Below are positions 57,714 through 64,000 of a DNA stretch of 64,000 bases, in pieces. The notes under the pieces are model-generated. The model did not search any database. It was given only the letters and a program-made list of their open reading frames with translations, and was not told the DNA's origin. Each line of letters starts with the position of its first letter. Within the stretch, counting starts at the first letter, position 1. This stretch comes from Antedon mediterranea (Eukaryota > Echinodermata > Crinoidea > Comatulida > Antedonidae), in the NCBI RefSeq assembly GCF_964355755.1, contig NC_092680.1, positions 5,743,001-5,807,000 of the forward strand, read 5' to 3'. A program made the translations under genes and the position numbers.

Positions 57714-59057
57714 ATACATTCTACCTTTTTACATTCGTCGTTTATATAAAACGCCAATCGATGAAAAATGTGTGGATTAGCACGATCAATAATGAATTTT
57801 AATTCCACCTTTTTTATGTTCTCTCAAAACCCACGCGTCATATAGTTTACATGATATTGATATTTGTTTTATTCAGAAAGTGTTTTTTGATCAAATATCC
57901 GCATAAATGCTGAAATTACAAAAACTAATGTGATAGTATATAGGAGCTTCAATTATCAATGATATTGGAAAGCGATAACGACAACTTGTAAAACAAAATT
58001 GATGAGACACATAAATGTAACATCTAACTATCTATTTGTGATGATTTTTATAAATGATGAGTAGTAATATAGACAACGATCAGGGGAGTTGATTGCCTAT
58101 ATAATACTGGGAAGGGGAAGGTTTACTGTACGAACGGAGGAGATACGACGCGATCGGCACAATTGCCCGCTCCAGCTGAATTGTGTTCTCTAGCGACGGA
58201 GCACTTCATTTAGCCTATTTTTTAGTCATGACTTCCATTACAATGGCAAAAATTGGTGACACCATGGGCGTGGTAAATTTGAAATTAAATTTGAATAAAA
58301 ATGTATGTGATTATGGGTATTGATTATGAGTATGATTGAAGGAATGGCACGGAGACTTTATCGTTTCGGGACGGTGACGAAGAATGTTGAATCTGAAGTT
58401 ACGATGAACAGAAGGTAGAAATTGAATAAAATAAAATAAAAATAAATTAACTGGGCTTAGGCCTATATACGCATTTATTTTGTATAAATTGGACCGTCTT
58501 CTTCCTGAACGAAAAGCTCGCTGTCGCTAATGACGACGATGGCTGCAGTTGTTCCGATCCTGTGATTGTGGTTGCGAAGTAATGGCCATTTATGTCGATG
58601 GTTTGGGAATACAGTATCAATGTTTGCAGACAACAACAGCACAGTTTCATTAATGATTCCAACAAATGATCCATTTATGCAAAATTATTCCACTTATGAG
58701 TTGCGTAGGCCTAATGTATTCGAAAAGGCAGACGATGGGATATAAAATATCAAATCTCTCTGACAGTTCAATTAAATTCAATATTAACTTCGTTAGATAA
58801 TTGGCCTACTCAGTATATAATTACGCAGTAAACAGTGTATTTATGCATACAATATTTATTTGATTGAGGTAAATCAAAATAAAATACATTGTAATAATAT
58901 TAATATTATATTATTGAACTGTACTAGTTCTATTTGTGAAGATTCTGAAGTTGTACGTACATATTACAATTGTTTTGATGACGACTCGGGGGATACAATT
59001 ATCGTCACAACTTGCAACGTCGTCAGAAAATCTTGAACAAGAGGTCAATGCCGCCTA
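57714..59057. other. Intergenic DNA, no supported gene
   Basis: Two minus-strand frames overlap at 58,447-58,690. Neither has a recognised domain, so no gene is called. The rest is AT-rich. Confidence 0.45.
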
Positions 59058-59194
59058 AAGATCTACACTATCAAACTAGTTGGCAAATAAAAGTGTGATA
59101 TGCCCAAATATGGTACTGATATGACATCATCATGTCCATATATGGCACATTACATTCTTTGTCACATAAAGTTTGATAGTGTAGACAGACCTTT
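59058..59194. mobile_element. MITE-1 copy abutting a MITE-2 copy
   Basis: Left end AGATCTACACTATCAAACTA, right end TGATAGTGTAGACAGACCTT. Its right end is followed with no gap by the MITE-2 at 59,195. Confidence 0.8.
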
Positions 59195-59352
59195 AAATCT
59201 TGGTTCCCACTAGGACACAATACAAGGACGTAGGCGCAACGCAATTAACTTGACCAATCACAGGCGATGGATTATTCAAACCGTCGGTCGTCATTGGTCA
59301 ACTCGATTGAGTTACGCTTACGTCCTTGCGTTGCGTCCCAGTGAGAATCAAG
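59195..59352. mobile_element. MITE-2 copy
   Basis: Left end AATCTTGGTTCCCACTAGGA, right end TGCGTCCCAGTGAGAATCAA; the centre TTGACCAATCACAGGCGATGG-like segment is present. Confidence 0.8.
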
Positions 59353-60720
59353 GAATAGAAGCTAAATTGAACTTGCACCTTTTTTTCATAGGCTCACTTT
59401 ACGCGCATGTATATAAATAAAACCAATAGTAAAAGGTCTCTTACAAATTATATGCCTGACACATTCTAGTTCTATTCGCCGTCAATATTTGTCGTTATAC
59501 CCTCACATTCAAATCAGTCGTGGTTTCAGGTGGGGAAGTGTGGGGTTGGGGTTAAAATTGTGAACTTAAACTAGGCTGGCCTACATCTGATTTGTTTGTT
59601 GAAATTTGCCTGTCCCCAGCCGTGATCCGGTACGACTCACTGGTTGACGATCGAAGGCCATAATTATTTATAGAATTTTTACAGTTAACTTCATATCTAG
59701 CTCTAAATAAACATGAGCTGCTAGCTTAAATGATAATACAGCGATTTGCGTTTCCATCGCTACAAATAATCCGTTCCCACTTTGAATTCTGCAATCGTGT
59801 TAGTGTGGTCAGATATTACATAAATACACATTTTCTCGTGCAAAATTCAGTGGCGGATGCCGGTTTTCGAAATAGGAGGGCCCAGTGCCTATAGGCCTAC
59901 TACTTAGGAGAAGTGCTATAATTGTCCTCCCTTCTTTCATTGCAATTCTCACACCATCCCAATTTTCACCCTGCCTATGCACTTTGTTGAAACATGGAAC
60001 TATTATAGTTCCATGGTTGAAACAATTCCGAAGGGTCACAAGACCGGTAGTACAGGAACACCCCAACATCAAACATTTTTATACGTACACGACCGATCTT
60101 CTAAACGTCTTTTAAATACTAATAGATGTGTAGACCATTCAACAAAAACCAACCTGCACTCGGCGTGTGTCTTCCTTGATTGATAATCGAAAATTGGGGC
60201 CTTTTGGACCTCATTGAGTCCGAGGAGAGTTCGGACTGCAGGCCTATCTGACTGATAATACCTTACACGACAGTGACTTTTAAAATGTATACAATGGACA
60301 CTAATTCATTTAGTGAGGGTTTTGTAACTTTAAAAAAGTGTGTGTTTTACACAGGATGATAATTGATAGTGATCAAAGATTAATCATCAAAATGTAAAAA
60401 TCAATAGATGCCGCTGTATCCTCTTTATTCATTTTCAGAACTCTGTGCAGTACGGTTGCCTACCACGATTCAATTCTGAAAGTTTTAACATTTAAAAATG
60501 TGTTCATAGTATGACCAATAGTGTGTTTTAAATAGGGATTTGAATTGTATATTTCGCTTGCCCGTCTAATGAGAAGTATGAATATCAGAATAAACACAAT
60601 CTTCTTATCGTGTTGGTAAGATACTACGCACTGCGTGTGTTGGAGAACATATTGAGGGCGATATCTACAAAATTACAATCATCACATGAACACGTCACAC
60701 ACACAGAATAAGGCGACGAA
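59353..60720. other. Intergenic DNA with a short perfect palindrome
   Basis: The palindrome CATGGAACTAT / ATAGTTCCATG with a 1-nt loop lies at 59,993-60,015. A hAT-like end, CAGTGGCGGATGCCGG, at about 59,849 has no visible partner. No gene is supported. Confidence 0.5.
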
Positions 60721-60723
60721 AAA

Positions 60724-60910
60724 TAAGATAAGATAAGATAAGATAAGATAAGATAAGATTTTTCTTTATTGTCATGAACACAACAAGGCGAACATGAAAT
60801 TGGTTTTCCTTGATGCTTAAAAACACATACAATATATAAAACATTAAAAATATCAATACATTAAAACTATATACAGTAGTAAACAAGTAAACAAACTTTA
60901 GTACTTTTTT
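60724..60910 (-). mobile_element. LINE 3' end with pentanucleotide tail, minus strand
   Basis: On the minus strand the order is GGAAAACCAATTTCATG, then TGACAATAAAG, then a (TCTTA)n tail (60,724-60,760). The same words occur in the same order at 63.1 kb on the + strand, so these are two copies of one non-LTR family. The 5' extent is unknown. Confidence 0.6.
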
Positions 60911-61314
60911 CTTCTTCTATTCCTTTTTGTATATAAGGTCCATCAATGTCTTTGGTTGTAATTATTTGTATGCCTTTCACAAATTGTGCAATTAAAACAT
61001 GTTTATTAATATTAATTTATTTATATAGGAATGAATGATGTAAAATAGAGATAAAAAAGAAAAAAAAATGTTGAAAAAGTACTGTTTATGTGGTCATTTT
61101 TTAATTTTACGTTGTAGTTTTAAATTCAAAATAACAAAAATAGAGAATTATTAAATTACGCTTTAATCTTGTCCAAGTTTAAAAACATTCAATTGAATTC
61201 GGTTTATTAAACATATGCCTATATAATGAATGTATTTATTAATATAGACTATGAATAGGCCTATCAGTGATTCATTATAAACGTAACAACGTCAAAACAC
61301 AGAGGTCATATATG
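60911..61314. other. AT-rich intergenic DNA
   Basis: Nothing recognised between the LINE remnant and the promoter of the next gene. Confidence 0.5.
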
Positions 61315-61368
61315 TGACGTCATGCCCGGAAGTGCGCCCGCGCTAATGGCTGTAGATTAGTCACGTGA
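61315..61368 (+). promoter_or_regulatory. CRE-ETS-E-box promoter of the UBAP2L-like gene
   Basis: Three full consensus sites lie within 54 bp: TGACGTCA (61,315-61,322, CREB/ATF), CCGGAAGTG (61,326-61,334, ETS/GABP) and TCACGTGA (61,361-61,368, E-box). This is the arrangement of a TATA-less housekeeping promoter, in a locally GC-richer island, just ahead of a consensus splice donor. Confidence 0.65.
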
Positions 61369-61398
61369 TAATGCTTTTGTGAGTTTTGTGAGAAGCAG
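61335..61398 (+). other. Predicted 5' non-coding exon of the UBAP2L-like gene
   Basis: The donor AGAAGCAG|GTAAGG at 61,398/61,399 fits the consensus strongly. The start site is not defined; 61,335 is a placeholder just after the ETS site. No coding frame is implied. Confidence 0.45.
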
Positions 61399-62990
61399 GT
61401 AAGGTTTAGAAAGACAATTTTTTCACATTATGTTTGTTTATTTCCTTCAATTTGTTTAAACATTATTTAGTGCTTGTATAATTCTCAAATGTTTGAAGAA
61501 TCATAATATGCTTATAAATTAAGGTTATGTATCTAAATAACAAAGATATTGAATATTTTATCCTATAATCGTATACAAAGTTAACCGCATTTCGTCACAT
61601 GGCTGCGTTTTGTGAATGTTTTTGTCTGCCTTTCACAGCTCAGCTGAGTGAGGTGTGTTGGTGTGGTAGGCCTACGTCTTTTTTGCACACTGCACAGGAT
61701 ACACATTTTTTTTTCATTACACAAGTTATAGATAGCATTTTTTTATAATTTTCAACAGCATAATGAGCTAAAGTTTGCTAAGGAAGGCCAGACTTGTTTC
61801 AAATTTATATATTAAATTTGATTAAATCAAATTTGATGGGGTAACTTTTTTCTATTCATTCAGTCAGGAGAAAAGAGAGGGCCTACCGAGGTCCTATAGA
61901 AGGATATCCTATGGTTAGCTCCTTACAACTTATTGGATGTGGGTATAAAGGTATAGGCTCTTGCGCTTTACTGTAGCTTGTTCTGTGTTTAAAAAAAAAC
62001 CATCCAATAAACAATATATTCATAATTCTATGTATCGTGGGAATATTTTTGTATCGCTTGTGTAAATGATACATTCTGAAACCTATCGGAATTAAAGTTA
62101 ATACTAGGATAATGAAATGATTTTAAACCTATCAAAAATATCAGAGTTACGTCACAGGAGGTAGATTTAACCAATAATTGATTCGGATCAGCTTAACTCC
62201 ATTCTTCTATGCTTAAACTCTACATGAACATAGTAAACTGTAAGGAGCAGCTTTTTGTTTGGAGCGTATCATTATTTATAATACCTAGACATGACTGTCT
62301 AGCCCAATCATTATAATGCTTTATGACTGTCGATCTTAACTAATATAATAATTCATTTTTCAACACAATAACCAATGATTGTTCCACAAATGATTTGAAG
62401 TGAACATGAATTCTAAAATCAGAATTAAATGTAGCCAATAAAGTTTACTTGAAACTTTTCTGACATTTAAAGCTATAAATTACATTTAATGGAAATCCAC
62501 CTTTAATGTGAAGATTTCGATCTTGGTTTTATAAATAATGTACCCAATCGTAGAGGTCAATCATAAAGATATTATAGTGAACTGTAATATCTCTATGGGT
62601 CAATCAAGTTTACTTCCACCCAGTCATAATGTGAAGACAGCTTTAGGTTAACTGCAGGTTGGACACAATGATGAAATTCAATTTTAATAGAATGGCTAAT
62701 TCAGGTTGTGGACCTCTGCCAATTAGTGCATTGCGACCTAAATTGTTTTCATTGGGTGTTATAAAGGTTGTACCCAATCGCAGCGAGAGTAGCTATTTTG
62801 AAATATTGGTTACTTATTGATGAACTTTTGCACGTGATTGTCTATTTTCAGTTTTTAGTATAATATTCAAAGTTGAAAGTCTTTTTCATGTAGTGTTTTT
62901 GCAACAGTATTTTTCTACTATGACGACAAGCACAAATAATTGTATTTTCGAACACCTGGGAACACCTAATGGCATTTATCCTCTTATTAA
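61399..62990. other. First intron of the UBAP2L-like gene (predicted)
   Basis: AT-rich. GTACCCAATCG followed by AG-rich sequence occurs at about 62,540 and again at 62,771, a short dispersed repeat. No exon is seen. Confidence 0.4.
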
Positions 62991-62994
62991 TTTT

Positions 62995-63178
62995 TGTATT
63001 TTGTAAATCATGTATATGCATTTTAATCTGTATATTTTACTGTACTGTGTGTTTCACTTTGTGTTTTAACATTTTACTGATTTCATTCTATTTTTATATT
63101 AAGTTACCATGAGAAAAACCAATTTCAAATCTTTCGCTGAAATATTTGACAATAAAGTTATCTTGTATCTGACAATAT
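62995..63178 (+). mobile_element. LINE 3' end, plus strand
   Basis: It contains GAAAAACCAATTTCAAATC and ends TGACAATAAAGTTATCTTG followed by TATCTGA, matching the 60.7-kb minus-strand copy. The 5' limit is approximate. Confidence 0.5.
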
Positions 63179-63322
63179 TGTATTCCTTTCATATTCTAAA
63201 TATTTAGTATAATTTGTACATGAATTGATTGAAGGGGTAAAATCTAACTAGAGTATCTTTGTTTACAGATTCTAATTTTGTATATACATTGCTTTGTATA
63301 TACCTGTATAGGACAAACAAAA

Positions 63323-63442
63323 ATGGGAGCTACACGTGCAAATACAAAAGGGGGTGGGAAAAACAAAAACACATCAGATAAAAACACAACACACACGGCT
63401 GCTAAGTCTGTAACGGTTTCCGAGTCACCATCAAGTAAAAAG
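63323..63442 (+). CDS. UBAP2L: UBAP2L-like coding exon 1 (residues 1-40)
   Basis: The ATG at 63,323 follows ACAAACAAAA. The exon probably begins after GTTTACAG (63,268) or CTGTATAG (63,311). The donor is AAAAAG|GTGAGT, exactly 40 codons, phase 0. Confidence 0.75.
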
Positions 63443-63662
63443 GTGAGTTTATTTTGATCATAATATAGGCAGGTGAACTTGTTACCAAATTCAACTTCAG
63501 TCGCTGATGTAATTGTCATTCAGCTTAAACTAGGCACAGCTTATTAATGATATGGTATGTTTTTAGATGCAGGCAACACCAGATCAATTACGAATGGCCC
63601 AAATGTTATCATCTGATGTTGGTAGTGATAAAAGTGTTGAAGTAAATAAACAAGTTCAACAG
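63323..63662 (+). CDS. UBAP2L: UBAP2/UBAP2L (lingerer) family protein, 5' part, runs off the window
   Basis: Two coding exons are visible, giving the first 72 residues. The first 40 are a Lys/Asn/Thr/Ser-rich, probably disordered leader. The next exon encodes MQATPDQLRMAQMLSSDV, then SVEVNKQVQQ. This matches the segment just before the UBA domain of animal UBAP2/UBAP2L (QAT-x-x-QIRLAQMIS followed by KVKQ). The UBA domain itself should be in the next exon beyond 64,000. Family members are cytoplasmic ubiquitin-associated RNA-binding proteins linked to stress granules and translation. Vertebrate UBAP2 and UBAP2L arose from one ancestor, so an invertebrate gene may be a pre-duplication copy; the symbol is for the family. 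Confidence 0.7.
63567..63662 (+). CDS. UBAP2L: UBAP2L-like coding exon 2 (residues 41-72)
   Basis: The acceptor is GTTTTTAG and the donor CAACAG|GTACCG, 32 codons. It carries the conserved ATPDQLRMAQML segment that identifies the family. Confidence 0.8.
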
Positions 63663-63975
63663 GTACCGTGTACAATTAAACTTTTTGTAATAATATTTAT
63701 TTATAATATATGAAAAGATGTCTTGTTTTTCAATACCAATTTGCAACTTTTAAAAATTTTTTTGTAATAAACTATCTCATTATTATAATTGTCTCCTTAA
63801 TTATATATAATATACTGATGTACAGTAATTATAATGATTGGTCATCTGGGCCTAAAATATAACAAAACTGTGTAGAGGAATCGACACATCCCAATGGCAT
63901 TCTTGGGTCTTCTCAAATCGAAAGCTTCATATCCGATTATCTGTCTTATCGGATTCTGAATCCATTGAAAGTTTG

Positions 63976-64000
63976 AAGCTCTGTCTACATTATCAAACTA
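63976..64000. mobile_element. MITE-1 left end, cut by the window edge
   Basis: GAAGCTCTGTCTACATTATC followed by AAACTA is the left terminal repeat of MITE-1. The rest lies outside the window, in intron 2 of the UBAP2L-like gene. Confidence 0.7.

Noticed and set aside
58447-58690. Possible minus-strand exon
   Set aside because: Two frames are open (75 and about 66 codons), one with an acidic end, but I found no acceptor, no domain and no partner exon. It needs transcript evidence.
59849-60200. hAT element suggested by CAGTGGCGGATGCCGG
   Set aside because: Only one end is visible; no inverted partner or 8-bp duplication was found.

Overview
The window is AT-rich animal nuclear DNA. Evidence for this: spliced genes with GT-AG introns, many MITE, SINE and LINE remnants, and three protein-coding loci. 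I infer a marine invertebrate, most likely a non-chordate deuterostome such as an echinoderm. This rests on the general look of the repeats and the protein divergence and is only a moderate-confidence guess. All three genes lie on the + strand.

Layout. (1) 1-7,470: no recognised gene. It holds a 1.2-kb inverted-repeat element (1,377-2,562), a short 18-bp tandem repeat (4,491) and a 1.08-kb foldback transposon with a 10-bp target-site duplication (6,161-7,249). (2) 7,474-43,305: a complete cytosolic threonyl-tRNA synthetase gene (TARS1-like). I could place 19 coding exons that keep frame at every junction and give about 712 residues. Only the first donor is uncertain. Intron 17 is 22.5 kb and acts as a transposon reservoir. 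It holds a SINE, a 28-bp tandem array, a 9.7-kb array of Helentron-like (Helitron2-type) units, a 34-bp minisatellite, a second SINE-like insert and several MITEs. Two other introns carry 18-bp minisatellites that start at the splice donor itself. (3) 43,306-48,360: intergenic, dominated by 44.76-47.18 kb, a cluster of one palindromic MITE family with copies nested inside each other and inside another MITE. (4) 48,388-54,588: a two-exon BTB-BACK-kelch-like gene of 666 codons whose first exon carries an N-myristoylation-type start. (5) 54,589-61,310: intergenic with scattered MITEs and a LINE 3' end. (6) 61,315-64,000: promoter and first exons of a UBAP2/UBAP2L (lingerer) family gene that runs off the right edge.

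The three genes have no shared pathway: tRNA charging, probable cullin-3 adaptor, and ubiquitin-associated RNA-granule protein. They look like ordinary chromosomal neighbours. The most distinctive content is in the repeats: donor-anchored 18-bp minisatellites, a Helentron array in which one subfamily is inserted inside another so that the empty T-run target can be read, and a splice donor that sits on the broken edge of a MITE. All exon limits come from reading splice consensus plus protein continuity. No transcript data or database search was available.
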